Shown: positions 11,240 through 26,016, numbered from the stretch's first letter. The stretch: 64,000 bases of DNA from Peromyscus leucopus (GCF_004664715.2 NC_051072.1:124001-188000); one strand, 5' to 3'. Program-made: numbers and translations. Notes: generated from the letters alone by a model not told the origin.

Positions 11240-13014
11240 TTAGGGATTCTCTCCAGTATGAACTGTCTTGTGTCTCATAAGGGATGAGATATAATAAAAG
11301 GCTTTGTGACATTCTTCACACTTGTATGGTTTCTCTTCAGTATGAACTGTCTTGTGTCTCATAAGGGATGAGAGATAAAAAAAGGCTTTGTGACATTCTT
11401 CACACTTGTAGGATTTCTCTCCAGTATGAATTGTCTTATGTTTCATAAGGGATGAGAGATAATGAAAGGCTTTGTGACATTCTTCACACTTATAGGATTT
11501 CTCTTCACTATGAACTCTCTTGTGTTTCGTAAGGTATGAGAGATAACAAAAGGTTTTGTTACATTCTCCACACTTGTACGGTTTCTCTCCAGTATGAACT
11601 CCCATGTGATTCTTAAGGGATGAGAGATAACGAAAGGCTTTGTGACATTCTTCACACTTGTAAGCTTTCTCTCCAGTATGAATTGCCTTGTGTCTCCTAA
11701 AGCCTGATTGATAATGAAAGCCTTTGCCACATTCTTCACACTTGTACAATTTCTCTCCAGTATGAAGTGTTTGATGTTCCTGAAGATCCCTAGAACAGGA
11801 ATATCGTTTGTCACATTGTACACAGGTATAAGGATTGTCTTCAGAATGGATAGTTTGATGTGCTCTAAAACATGCATCTGAGGAAAAACATCTGCCACAC
11901 TCTTCACACTTGTAAGGGTTGTCTTCATAGTGAATTATTTGATGTCGTCTAAGACATGAAGCTGAGGAAAAATATTTGCCACACTCTTCACACTTGTATA
12001 GTTTCTGTCTAGTATGAACTACCTTGTGGTTCTTAAGTGATGAGTGATAAAGAAAGGTTTTGTGACATTCTTCACACTTGTATCGTCTCTCTCGATGAAT
12101 TTTACTATGTTTCTGAAGGATTGCAGAATGGGAAAACCTTATGCCACACTCCTCACACTTGTAGGGATTGTCTTTGTAGTGAACTGTTTGATGTTGAGTA
12201 AGGTATGAAAATGAAGAAAATAAACTGCCACACTCTTCACACTTGCATGGATTCTCTCTAGAATGAATTCTTTGATGTTGCTTCAGCAGTGAAGGAGTAA
12301 AAAAAGATTTGCCACATTCTTCACACTTGCATGGTTTCTCTCCAGAATGAATTCTTTGATGTTGCTTCAGCACTGAAGGTTTATAAAAGGATTTTCCACA
12401 TTCTTCACATTTGTAAGGTTTCTTTCCAGAATGAATTTTTTGATGTTGCTTCAGCACTGAAGGAGTGTAAAAGGATTTGTCACATTCTTTACACTTGTAG
12501 GGTTTCTCTTCAGAATGAATTCTTTGATGTTGCTTCAGTAATGAAAAATTATAAAAAGTTTTGCCACATTTTTGACACTTATATGGTTTCTCTCCAGAAT
12601 GAATTCTTTGATGTTGCTTCAGGAATGAAGGATCATAAAAAGCTTTGCCACATTTTTCACACTTGTGTGGTTTCTCTCCAGAATGAATTCTTTGATGTTG
12701 CTTCAGCATTGAAGGATAGTAAAATAATTTGCCACATTCTTCACACTTGTGTGTTTTTTCATCAGTATGATTTTTCTGGTGTATAAAAAGTGATGAGCGA
12801 GTATTGAAGGCCTTATGACATTCCTTACATGTATAGGATTTTTCTCCAGTATGAAGTCTCTGGTGTATGGAAAGTGTTTTATAAGAACTAAGGCCCTTAC
12901 CACATTCTTTACACTGGTAGGGTTTCTCCCTTGTATGAATTCTCTGGCTTTGAATACTTAATGAGTTACAGTCAATACCGTTGTTGTAATCATTATAATC
13001 ATTGAATGTTGTTC
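11240..13014 (-). CDS. C2H2 zinc-finger terminal exon, 20 fingers (KRAB-ZNF copy 1)
   Basis: This is the DNA-binding exon of a KRAB-type zinc-finger repressor acting in the nucleus. The exon start is set at 13014, where the minus strand reads a pyrimidine-rich tract ending TCAACAG; the frame stays open through it. After a 30-residue linker and a degenerate half finger, 20 fingers follow, each C-x2-C-x12-H-x3-H, about 28 residues apart, joined by TGEKP-like linkers (several altered to SGEKP, SEEKP or YEDNP). One linker (before finger 11) is a residue short. Fingers 3-8 share a framework (FY.PS.LKQHQ) and differ mainly at DNA-contact positions -1 and +3. The frame ends at TGENP then stop; decayed fingers lie beyond. 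Compared with copy 2 it has four extra fingers (5-8) and a longer C-terminal block (16-20). The KRAB exon is 8.4 kb upstream. Confidence 0.9.
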
Positions 13015-13559
13015 CTGTTGACCAAAAATTGAGAAATGAACAAAGGCTTGGAAATAAGTTCATACTTATAATGCTTATCTTTTTCAAAGAAAATATATAC
13101 TCATATATATTAAAGCATCAGTGAGAAACTACAGTGCATTTCAAAACCTACAGGGACTAAGCATAAATGATAAAATATTATAGGCAGAAATAATCTAGAC
13201 TTCTACTAGAATAAGGGCATGACCAAAAAGAACCTAGACATAATGGCATAGTATTCAAAGTTTAATAGCTAAGAAAGTTGTAAGGAAATTTTACAACAGA
13301 AGTAAACCCATTAAACAGGATATGATATATGGCCAGACAACCCTGAAATTATAAGGTAACCAAGCTGAGCAAAGAGAAAGTTAATTGTGACTATATGAAT
13401 TTGAGCCATCATCTAAATAGAACATTTTTATCCTCCACATAGAGTATTATTTTGGCAGGTAAAGAAGATATGCTGCACAAGAAGTAGATGGTCCCACAAA
13501 AAGATTAAATTTCTTGCTTAAAAATTTAGGACACTATTTTATGGTTTATTTTGATGAGA
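13015..13559. repeat. Segmental-duplication intron DNA, copy 1
   Basis: Intron sequence immediately upstream of the finger exon on the minus strand. It aligns by eye with 49123-49608 (shared AGTAGATGGTCC and TTATCCTC phrases). No exon is recognised. Confidence 0.75.
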
Positions 13560-14165
13560 AGAATATATAAAACAGAATCCTCCAGCTCTGACTGGACCAG
13601 GAGGTGAGTGACTCTTCTCCCTGCCTCAGTCCTAAGCTCCAAGGCAGAATGAATGCTCTACCATTCCCACCCATTGCTGCCCCAGTTGCAGTCCAGTAGG
13701 GAAGACTCTGGCAGGCAGATCTCCCCACCAATACCCACTAGGGACCCTGCAATCTGTAAGACCCCCTCCCTCCCCCAAACCCACCCATCCCCCTGTGACC
13801 TCAGGGGCAACCTGAGACACACAATCTGAGAAATGAAAAATTCCCTTAAAGAAATTGAGGAAAAGACAAACAAAACTTAGAAGAAATCAACAAATCCCTT
13901 AAAGAAAGCAAAGAAAACAAAGGAAAAGCAATCAAACAGGTGAAGGGAAGAGTTCAAGAACAAAAATTGAGGCTGAAGCAATGAAGAAGACACAGAGCGA
14001 AGGAATGCTGGAAATAAAAATCTGAGTAACTGAGCAGGAACTAGAGAAGCAAACAAACACATGATACAGAAGACAGAATATTGGGCATGGAGGATATGCT
14101 AGAGGAAATAGATCGGTCAGTCAATGAAAACACTTCAGTCAAGAAAATCATAACTCAAGACATCA
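13560..14165 (+). mobile_element. LINE-1 fragment (5' region and start of ORF1)
   Basis: The phrases CAGTCCAGTAGGGAAGACTC and GGGACCCTGCAATCTGTAAG correspond to the L1 5' region seen again at 14880-14990. It then runs into ORF1-like coiled-coil coding DNA (AAAGAAATTGAGGAAAAG) with stops. It is truncated at both ends. Confidence 0.8.
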
Positions 14166-14857
14166 TGTTCACTTTGGTATGAGATCTTTCGGCTAGAGTC
14201 TGCTCTCAAATTCTAAAACTAAATGACTCCCAGTCTGACCAGCACTGAGTTCTCCTTCCCTGAGTCTTACACTACAATGGAGAATCAACAAAGAGACAAA
14301 TCTTGGAAGGCACTGCAATAGGAGCCGGCTAGTGAGTTATTCTTGGGGAAATACAAAGCTTAAGAGACATAAAGCACCAGAAACTTCTGAGAGATGAGCT
14401 TCGACAACAAAGACATGAAGGACAGACCCAAAGAATGACTCCCACAGTGTCATGTTCCAGGGTGATGGGAAAGCCTGCCTTTCTGGGGGATATTTGGACC
14501 TCAACCCTGGCCCCAAACCCCTCATTCCTACACACCTGGCTGCACGTTGGCTGCTGCTTGTCTCTTCACATCAGAAGAGTCTTGTCTTTGCTCCAAAAGT
14601 GTCACCAGGTGTGGCTTAGACACAGCAAGACCTGTTTGCAGAAAAAGAAGGAACAAGATTGTTTATGTGTTCTTTTACTTGGAATTGACATGTTCCTTCC
14701 AGTACATGGCTTATAAGGAAAGAGATGATGAAATAAATGATTGCAGACAATCAGTTCCTTAAATATTTTCTGACAGAATCACTACATTACATAAAGGAAT
14801 TTACAATAACCAGATTGTGAGTTTCATTTAATGATAAGAAAAACTCAGTAAAACTGA
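14166..14857. repeat. Segmental-duplication intron DNA, copy 1 (pairs with 57078-58020)
   Basis: The first part (14166-14273) looks like the 3' end of an LTR (CTGACCAGCACTGAGTTCTC to ACACTACA). From 14383 the two copies match closely. The plus strand holds an open frame (14547-14762; up to 121 codons in copy 2 at 57578-57943) with several cysteines, but I recognise no domain and it is antisense within the ZNF intron. I regard it as probably non-coding. Confidence 0.6.
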
Positions 14858-15032
14858 TTGTCAGGCCCCTAGGACCCATCCCAGGGACACAACCACCCAA
14901 ATCGGTCCCTGTTGCCAGACAGTAGGCAAAACTCCTACTGGAAGAACCACCTCACCAAAACTCCACACTGGACCCTGCAATCTACATGCCATGCCCCCAT
15001 ACCCATCTGCCTGAGACCCCAACAAATTCCTG

Positions 15033-15487
15033 ATGCATAGAAACCAAACCGCTGGCTCCCATTGGACCAAGAGAGGAGGAGATGGGCAGATGTCAAGGCA
15101 AAAATCATACAAAAACCTAAAGAGCAATACGGCATCACCAGAATCTAGCCCTCCTCCAACAGCAATAGCTGAACCTCACATGGTAGAAGAAGCAGAAGGA
15201 AGTGACCTTAAGAACAGTATCATGAAGATGCTAGAGGCCTTTCAAGAAAAAATCAAAAATGAAATGGAGGAAAAGAGAAACAAAAAATTGGAAGAAATCA
15301 ATAAAGAAATAGAGGAAAAGATAAGTAAAAAATTGAGCTGGGCAGTGGTATCGCACTCCTTTAATAACAGCACTCGGGAGGCAGAGGCAGGTGGATCTCT
15401 GAGAGTTCAAGGCTAGCCTGGTCTACAAATCAAGTTCCAGGAAAGGCACAAAGCTGCATAAAGAAACCCTTTCTCCAAAAACCAAAA

Positions 15488-15526
<39 letters not shown>

Positions 15527-15975
15527 CAAATAAATGAAAGAGATCAATAAATCCCTTAAAGAGAGCCAAGAAATCCATGAAAAGGCAATTAAACATGTGA
15601 GGAATATAGTTCAAGACCTGAAAAGGGAAATAGAATCAATGAAGAAGACACAAAGAGAAAAAATGCTGGAAATAGAAATTCTGAGTAAATGAACAGGAAA
15701 CACAGATGCAAGCATAACCAACAGAATACAAGAGATGGAAGAGAGGATCTCTGGTGTAGAGGATACAATAGAGAAAATGGATTCAGCTGTCAAAATACCA
15801 AAGCCAAAAAAGTCATCCCACAAAATATCCAGGAAATCTGGGACACCATGAAAAGGCCAAACCTACAAATAATAGGGATGGAAGAAGAAGAATACCAACT
15901 CAAAGGCACAGAAAATATATTCTACGAGATCATAGAAGAAATCTTTCCCAAGGTAAAGAAAAAATGCCTATGAAG
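15033..15975 (+). pseudogene. L1 ORF1 (RNA-binding protein) remnant
   Basis: ORF1p is the nucleic-acid chaperone of L1. The open part (127 codons from 15033) has the Lys/Glu-rich coiled-coil start (EAFQEKIKNEMEEK). A B1 SINE (15337-15527) splits the coiled coil; the rest continues at 15528-15975 with stops and frame changes. It cannot encode the full protein. Confidence 0.88.
15337..15527 (+). repeat. B1 SINE with (TAAA)n tail, inside L1 ORF1
   Basis: A diverged B1 (GCTGGGCAGTGG start, CACTCGGGAGGCAGAGGCAG core) ends in a regular (TAAA)n microsatellite at 15485-15526. It is nested in the L1 and therefore younger than it. Confidence 0.93.
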
Positions 15976-16439
15976 ATACAAGAAGCCTATCGAACACCAA
16001 ACAGACTAGATCCCCCCAAAAGTCCCCTCGCAACATGATAATTTAACAACTAAATATACAGAATAAAGAATATTAAGAGCAGCAAAGGAAAAAGGCCAAG
16101 TGACTTATAAAGGCAAACCCATCAGAAAACACCCAACTTCTCAATGGAGATTTTGAAAGCCAGAAGGTCCTGGACAGATGTAATGCATACACTAAAAGAC
16201 CATGGATGCTGGCCTAGACTAATATACCTAGCAAAATTTTCAATCACCATAGACGGTGTGAACAAGACATTCCAAGACAAAACCAGGTTTAAACAATCTT
16301 ATGCACAAATCCAGCCCTACAGAAAGCACTAGAAGGAAAATTGCAACCAAACAAGTCAGATACACCCACAAAGACAAAGGCAATAGATAATCACACAGCA
16401 GTAAATCCCAAAGAAGAGAAGTACACACACACTACCACC

Positions 16440-19405
16440 AAAAGATAACAGGAACTAACAATCACGGGGCATTAATAACCCTTAATATCAATGGACTTAA
16501 TTCACCTATAAAAAGGCATAGGCTAACAGAATGGATATGAAAACAGGACCCATCTTTCTGCTGCATACACCTCAATTTCAAAGATAGACACTACTTCAGA
16601 ATAAAAGGCTGGGAAAGGTCTTTCTAATCAAATGGTCTTAAGAAGCAAGCTGGAATAGCTATCCTAATATCCCACAAAATAGACTTCAAACTAAAATCAA
16701 TCAAAATGGATAGAGAAGGGCATTACATACTCATCACAGGAAAGATCCACCAAGATTGAAGTTTCAATTCTGAACATTTATGCCCCAAACACAAGGGCAC
16801 CCACATATGTAAAAGAAACATTACTAAAGCTTAAATCACACATTAAACTCTACACATTAATAGTGGGAGACTTCAACACCCCACTCTCACCACTGGATAG
16901 GTCTGCCTAATTGAAACTTAACAGAGAAATAAGGGACTTAACTTATGTTATGACTCAAATGGACTTAATGATATCTACAGAACATTCTACCCTAACAAAA
17001 AAGTATATACCTTCTTCTCAGCAACCCATGGATCCTTCTCTAAAATCAAACACATACTCGGTCACAAAGCAAATCTCAATAGATACAAAAATATTGGAAT
17101 AACCTCCTGTATTCTATCAGACCACCATGGCTTAAAGTTAGATTTCAACAACAACAAGGATTACAGAAAGCCTACAATCTCATGGAAACTAAATAATGCT
17201 CAACTGAATCACCAATGGGTCAAGGAAGAAATAAAAAGAGAAATTAAAGACTTCCTAGAGGTCAATGAAAATGAATATAGTACTACCCAAACTGATGGGA
17301 CACTATGAAAGCAGTGCTAAGAGGAAAATTCATAGCACTAAATGCCCACATGAAAAAGTTGGAGAAATCTCACACTAGCCACTTAACAGCACACCTGAAA
17401 GCTCTAGAACAAGAAGAAGCAAAGTCACCCAGGAAAAATAGACACCAGGAAATAATCAAATTGAGAGCTGAAATCAATAAAATAGAAACAAAGAGAATAA
17501 TACAAACAAAGAGGAATACATGGAACATACCTAAACATAATAGGCAATTTACAGCAAGCCAACAGCCAACATCAAAGAAAATGGAGAGAAACTCAAAGCA
17601 ATTCCATTAAAATCAGGAATAAGACAAGGCTGTCCACTCTCCTCATATTTATTCAATACAGTACTTGAAGTTCTAGGTAGAGCAATAAGAGAAAAAAGGA
17701 GATCACAGAGATACAAATTGGAAAGGAAGAAATCAAACTTTCACTATTTGCAGATGACATATAATATACATAACTGACCCACAAAATTTGACCAAGGAAC
17801 TCTTACAGATGATAAACACCTTCAGTAGTGTGGCAGGAAACAAAATTAACTCAAAAAAATCAGTAGCCCCCCTATATACAAATGACAAACGGTCTGAGAA
17901 AGAAATCAGAGAAACATCACCCTTTACAATAGCCACAAATAATATAAAATACCTTGGGGTAACTCTAAGCAAGTGAAAGAACCTGTATGGCAACAACTTT
18001 AAGTCCCTGAAGAAAGACATTGAAGAAGATATCAGAAAATGGAAAGATGTCCCATGCTCATGGATAGGTAGGATTAAAATAGTAAAAATGGCAATCCCAC
18101 GAAAAGCAATCTACAGATTCAATGCAATCCCCATCAAAATCCCAACACAATTCATAACAGACCTGGAAAGAACAATACTCAACTTCACTTGGAAAAACAA
18201 AAACCCAGGATAGCCAGAAGAATCCTGGACAATTAAACAACCTCTGGAAGCATCACATTCCCTGACTTGAAGTTCTACTATAGAGCTACAGTAATAAAAA
18301 ACAACTTGGTACTGGCATAAAAACCGTTAATGTGGACCAATGGAATTGAACTGAAGACACTAACAATACACACATGTATGAACACCTAATTTTTGACAAA
18401 GAAGCCAAAACTGTACAATGGAAAAAAGAAAGCATCTTCAACAAATAGTGCTGGTATAATTGGATGTCAACATGTAGAAGATTGCAAATAGATCCCTATC
18501 TGTCACTGTGCACAAAACTTAAGTCCAAGTGGATCAAATCTCAACATAATTCCAGTTACTCTGAACCTGATAGAAGAGAAAGTAGGAATTAGTGTAGAAC
18601 TCATTGGCACTGGATATCACTTCCTACATATACCACCAGGGGCACAGACACTGAGAGCAACAATTAATAAATGGGACCTCTTGAAACCGAAGAGCTTTTG
18701 TAGGGCAAAGGACACGGTCAATAAGACAAAATGACAGGCTACAGAATGGGAAAAGATCTTCACCAACCCCAAATCTGACAAAGGCTGATATCCAAAATAT
18801 GTAAAGAACTCAAGAAACTAGACATCAAAATACCTACCAGTCCTATTAGAAAATGGGCTATAGAGCTAAACAGAGAATTCTCAAAAGAAGCTCAAATGGT
18901 TGAAAGACATTTAAGGAATTGCTCAACATCTTTAGTTATCAGGGAAATGGCAAATAAAAAGGATTCTGAGATACCATCTTACACCTGTCAGAATGGCTAA
19001 GATCAAAAACACTAAAGACAGCTTATGTTGGAGAGAATGTAGAGCAAGGGGAACATTCCTACACTGTTGGTTGAAATGCAAACTTGTACAGCCAGTTTGA
19101 AATCAGTAAAGGGCTTTCTCAGAAAATTGGGAATCAATCTCCCTCAAGACCCAGCTATACCACACTTGGGCATATACCCAAGGAATGCTCAATCACAGCA
19201 CAAGGACACATGTTCAACTATGCTCATAGAAGCATTATTTGTAAGAGCCAGAACCTGGAAACAACCTAGATGCTCCTCAACTGAAGAATGGATAAAGAAA
19301 ATGTGGTACATATACACACTGGAGTACTACTCAGCAGAGAAAAACAATGACATCATGAGGTTTGCAGGTAAATGGATGGAACTAGAAAAAAATCATCCTA
19401 AGTGA
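16440..19405 (+). pseudogene. L1 ORF2 (endonuclease/reverse transcriptase) remnant
   Basis: ORF2 starts near 16450 with the endonuclease wording (NINGLNSPIKRHRL near 16483). The reverse-transcriptase core is visible from 17620 (RQGCPLS, then FADD at 17747-17758), and the C-terminal part from 19067 to 19405 (WWKC-like start, YYSAEK, WMELE). Many stops, frameshifts and the internal deletion near 17520 make it non-functional. Confidence 0.9.
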
Positions 19406-20413
19406 GGTAACCCAGACTCAGAAAGACAAACATGGTATGTACTCACTCATACGTGGATACAAATGTAAAGCAAAGGATAAGCAGACTGCAACTCACAGCT
19501 CCAGGGAAGCTAGCTTGTAAAGAGGACACTAGAAAAGACACAAATATCGCATAGCGATGGAGAAATGGATGAGTTCTACATGAGGAAGCTGGGGGTGATT
19601 ATGGGCAATAGAGGCCAAGGGTAGGGAGAAAGAGAGCTTAGGGTTTCGGGAGGTCCTAGCTGGATTAGGAATAGAGTGGGAGAACAAGGAAAGAGATACC
19701 ATGATAAATGAAGACTGCATGCGAATAGGAAGAAGCAGAGTGCTAGAGAGGTCCTCAGGAATCCACAAAGATACCTCCACTGTAGACTACTGGCAATGGT
19801 TAGGAGGGTGCCTGAGCTGACCTACTCTGGTGATCGGATGGCCAAACACCCTAAATGTCACAGAACCCTCATCCAATGACTGATGGAAGCAGATGCACAG
19901 ATCCATGACCAAGCCCCAGGTGGAGCTCCAGGAGTCCAATTAATGAGAGAGAGGAGGGATTAAATAGCAAAAGATATCGACACCATGATTGGAAAAAGTA
20001 CAGAGACAACTAGCCAAACTAGTGGAAACACAAGAACTGTGAACCAATAGCTGAGGAGCCCCCATGGTACTGGTCTAGGCCCTCCAGATGAGCAAGACAA
20101 TTGTTTAGCTTGAACTGTTTAGGGGGCCCCCAGGCAGTGAGACCGGGACCTGTCCTTAGTTCCTCAACCTGGCTTTTTGGAACCTGGGGCCTATGCTGAG
20201 ACACTTAGCTCAGCCTTGGCACAGGGAGGAGGGGACTGGACCTGCCTCATCAGAATCTACCACACTCTGCTGACTCCACAGGGAAGACATTGCCTTGGAG
20301 AAGGTGGGAATGGAGGGTGGAGTGGGGGGAGGGAAGTCTGGGTGGTGGGAGGAGGGAGACAGGGGAATCTGTGGTTGATATGTAAAATGAATAGAAAATC
20401 TCTTAATAAAAAA

Positions 20414-20727
20414 TAAAAAGTTGGCCAGTGGCATGCACCTGAAACCCCAGACTAGGTGGGCAAGACAGGCAGGTCCTAGGGGCTTGTCAGCCCACAAGTC
20501 CAGCTGAAATGGCAGCTGCAGGTTCAGTGAGAAACTGTTTTAAAGAATAGCCGGCCGTGGAGGCTCATGCCTTTAAAGTGGCTGTTCTAAGTGGATCAAG
20601 TTGACCTACATGGAAGCACTCATCTCTGTCAGCCTGGACTGTCCAGAGTCAAAAAGGGGAGGCAAAAATACAAAAAACAACAAAAAGAAACAAAACAAAC
20701 CAACCAAACAACAACAACAAAAAACCC
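20414..20727 (+). other. SINE-like flank between the L1 3' end and a second A-rich tract
   Basis: About 310 bp follow the L1 poly(A) signal and end in a second A-rich tract (20660-20726). Copy 2 resumes homology right after it (20728 pairs with 58033). It contains B1/B4-like phrases (GAGGCTCATGCCTTTAAAG near 20570). It may be DNA carried along by the L1 (3' transduction) or separate SINE insertions. Confidence 0.45.
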
Positions 20728-23081
<2,354 letters not shown>

Positions 23082-23594
23082 TGTAGCAGGAATCTTAAAA
23101 GTTCTTATTAATAAAATCAAACCCGAGACAAGTTATTGGGGTCCATGCTGGTAGATCAGAGAGACAGAACAAGCCACAGCTATCTCACCTCGCCTGATCC
23201 TCAGCTGGTCTTGTCTCCTCAGACTGGAGGCCTCTGAGTCCTCATCCGGAATGGGTCTCAGCTGAATTACTGCTCAAAAGCCTGAATGCTTAACCAGCCA
23301 AAATCTTCTAGTTTCTGGTCCTCACGCCTTATATATCTTTCTGATTTCTACCACCACTTTCTGGGATTAAAGGCTGGCTTTCTGGGATTAAAGGTGTGTG
23401 TCACCAAGCTTGGCTATTTCCAATGTGGCCTTGAACTCACAGAGATCCAGAGGGATTTCTATCTCTGGAATGCTAGGATTAAAGGTGTGAGTGCCACGTT
23501 TTTCTAGCCTTTGTATCTAGTGGCTGTCTGTTCTCTGACCCCCAGATAAATTTATTAGAGTACACAATATTTTGGGGAACACAATACCACCACA
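23082..23594 (-). mobile_element. Solo LTR (B1-containing family)
   Basis: On the plus strand it reads TGTAGCAGGAATCTTAAAAG to ATACCACCACA. A perfect 6-bp duplication cagtgg flanks it (23076-23081 and 23595-23600). Two B1-derived CTGGGATTAAAGG phrases lie inside. Confidence 0.95.
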
Positions 23595-24113
23595 CAGTGG
23601 AACCTCTGGAGTAAGGACAGGGGAAGGTATCCCTGCTGCAGCGGCAGAAAAAAAAGACCCAGGAATGTAACCAGAATAGCCACATCAGTCAAGAACTGCA
23701 GAATGGAAATGAAGAAATAATGGAGTCTCCGATTAGATATGAAAGGAGCAAACTGGAAGAAATCAGTGAAACCAGAAGAAATCAGCATCAGGTCATAACA
23801 TTGACAAACAGATTAAATTACAAAAAGAATGAACAATCACTACACACAGAATGTTTAAGCAAGGCAATGAGAATTCTTCCTCACATAGTAAATGCTAACA
23901 ATTATCTAATCTCCAAAAGCTAATGTCTTCAACAACAACAAAAAAGCATGTTAGTGAAAAACCATTAAATTACATGTGAAATGTGTCAACAGACGTTAAT
24001 CACAAATAGTTCTTAAGTCAGCAATGTGCTGATTGCATGGATTTCTCATGGCGCTCACTGTAAGAAACATGAACGTAGAAAGTGTTTCTCATGACCTTGA
24101 ATTAAATGTTTTC
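23595..24113. other. Unique intron DNA between two LTRs
   Basis: No recognisable gene or repeat. A 67-codon open frame (23720-23923) has no known domain. Confidence 0.5.
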
Positions 24114-24623
24114 TGTAGCAGGAATCTTAAAAGTTCTTATTAATAAAATCAAACCTGAGGCGAGTTTTTGGGGTCCATGCTGGTAGATCAGAGAGACAGA
24201 ACAGCCACAGCTATCTCACCTCACCGGATCCTCAGCTGGTCTTGTCTCCTCAGACTGGAGGCCTCTGAGTCCTCATCCGGAATGGGTCTCAGCTGAATTA
24301 CTGCTCAAAAGCCTGAATGCTTAACCAGCCAAAACCTTCTAGTTTCTGGTCCTCACGCCTTATATATCTTTCTGATTTCTACCACCACTCCCTGGGATTA
24401 AAGGCTGGCTTTCTGGGATTAAAGGCGTGTCACCATGCTTGGCTATTTCCAATGTGGCCTTGAACTCACAGAGATCCAGAGGGATTTCTATCTCTGGAAT
24501 GCTAGGATTAAAGGTGTGAGTGCCACCATTTTCTAGCCTTTGTATTTAGTGGCTGTCTGTTCTCTGACCCCAGATAAATTTATATAGAGTACACAATATT
24601 TTGGGGAACACAATACCACCACA
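24114..24623 (-). mobile_element. Solo LTR (B1-containing family)
   Basis: A close relative of 23082-23594 in the same orientation. The flanks (gttttc left, catgaa right) do not match, so one end may have been altered by recombination or deletion after insertion. Confidence 0.9.
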
Positions 24624-25299
24624 CATGAATACACACATTCTGTGAGTTCTTCCTCACCCTGCTGACCTGACAAAAAAGCCTGGCACTGGAACCCAATGCC
24701 ATGAGAGTTTTTCATCTGTTCCTAGAGACCCTGCTTATGGACTAGCTCAACACTTCAAGACAAGATCAAGACATGTTGACACAACCACTGTGGTCCACCC
24801 GACAGAAAGGATGGAAGACCTTTCAAAGTTAAGAAAACCCAGTCCTTAAGTGAAGCCTGGAGTCAGCTTCTCCAGTTCCCATTCTTCCTGCAGAGGGTCT
24901 GTGTGTGTGTGTGTGTGGGGGGGGGGTGTATGTGTGTTCTCTCACCCCGAGTCAAAGCTTCTCTGTTGCACCGGATTCTGACAAATCTGTTGACTGCTTC
25001 CCGAATTTCCAACATGGGACTTTTGTTTCACCTCGAAATTTTTCTCTCTTAATTCTCTGACTGGCAGAGATCACAATCATAACCTCAAGACTGTTACACT
25101 AGCCCAGTCTACAGAGTTCAGGAAGGACCAGACCCCGTTTGCTCTACAGATTCTGAGAAATCTGACAGCGTCCATGTGAGAACCGCTCAGCTAGAGAAGC
25201 ATGCTTCCCCACCAAAGCTGCTCACTGAGCTCCCAGCTCCACCACAGGAGCAGGCAGTCAGCTGAGCATCATTAGTTTGCAGTCCTGGACTCTGCACTA
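24624..25299. other. Unique DNA with a (GT)n/(G)n microsatellite
   Basis: The (GT)n run followed by a G run lies at about 24899-24927. No gene is seen. The right end grades into the CpG-richer promoter region of ZNF copy 1. Confidence 0.55.
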
Positions 25300-25760
25300 T
25301 CATCTACTCCGCGCTACCAGGCAGCTCTCCCGTCCCAGAAGCCCGAGGCAGACTCGGGTGGCAAGCGGCGACCTAAAGAAATTACTTAAGACACAGTCCC
25401 TATCGCCCCCTCCCCAGCCCTAACCTGCAACCTCACGTGACCCAGCCAATTCAGCACAGAACCCCCAAGGCAGCTTCTTCCGCCCTCCCACCCAGCCCAG
25501 GTCCGCTCCCTCCAAGACGGACCCCCGCACCCCGCACAGTGACTCAGGCTGCGCTGCACCCTGGACCAACCTCCATGTCAGAGACGCAACACAGACGTAC
25601 AGCAGGCAGGACTCTCGCCCAACTTTGGGAAAACTGCTAATGTGTGGACTGAAGTCCAGAAGAGAATTTCCTGGATGGCTTACCGTGACGTCATAGTGCT
25701 ACAGACTACATTTCCCAGAAGTCAATGCGCAAGAATTCATGGAACCAGGGCATGAAGTTT
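25300..25760 (-). promoter_or_regulatory. Probable promoter and first exon region of ZNF copy 1
   Basis: This is the most CpG-rich stretch around the gene and lies 4 kb upstream of the KRAB exon, the usual place for a KRAB-ZNF first exon. It holds a perfect cAMP-response element TGACGTCA (25686-25693) and a ZNF143/SBS-type motif actacatttcccagaagtc (25705-25723) followed by a CpG. A TCACGTGAC E-box lies at 25434-25442. The ZNF143-type motif is common in KRAB-ZNF promoters. The exact start site and the first exon donor cannot be fixed by eye. Confidence 0.65.
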
Positions 25761-26016
25761 TCTCCTATTGTGGATTGGATTCTGGCCCCTTGTAGAAGAA
25801 TTTTGGAGGAAGAAGCCCAGTCAGCAGGACATCTCTGGGGCATGAGCCTGGTGTTCACCTCCAGATCCACAACATAAAAAGTATGAGTGTGAGTCGAGCC
25901 TTTGACAGAAATATTAGCCCTGTAAAATTTCTGGCCCATATTTTGTAATTTGAATCTTACTACAGCGTTTAAAAATCATGTTGACTCTGTTTTACTTTAA
26001 ACTAAGGAAGCAATAC
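25761..26016. other. Upstream flank of the promoter, unassigned
   Basis: A 77-codon minus-strand open frame (25706-25939) overlaps the promoter region. I recognise no domain in it. It could be part of an upstream exon or chance. Confidence 0.35.

Larger units (their letters stand above)
14858..20413 (+). mobile_element. LINE-1 element, near full length but internally deleted
   Basis: This L1 sits in the KRAB-to-finger intron of ZNF copy 1; the copy 2 site near 58025 lacks it. It has a partial 5' region (14858-15030), broken ORF1 (15033-15975), broken ORF2 (about 16440-19405), and a 3' UTR with a G-rich tract ending in AATAAAAAATAAAAAG at 20404-20418. In ORF2, DNA from the region after the endonuclease joins directly (near 17520) to DNA just before the reverse-transcriptase active site, so roughly a kilobase is missing. 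It is in antisense orientation to the gene. Confidence 0.92.

Noticed and set aside
11443..11928. 161-codon minus-strand frame overlapping the ZNF copy 1 exon
   Set aside because: It is a shifted-frame reading of the finger repeats without CxxC/HxxxH spacing. The same occurs at 47869-48372.
12331..12786. 151-codon plus-strand frame with a regular repeat (VSLQNEFFDVASALK)
   Set aside because: It is the antisense reading of the 84-bp zinc-finger repeat. The periodicity comes from the fingers.
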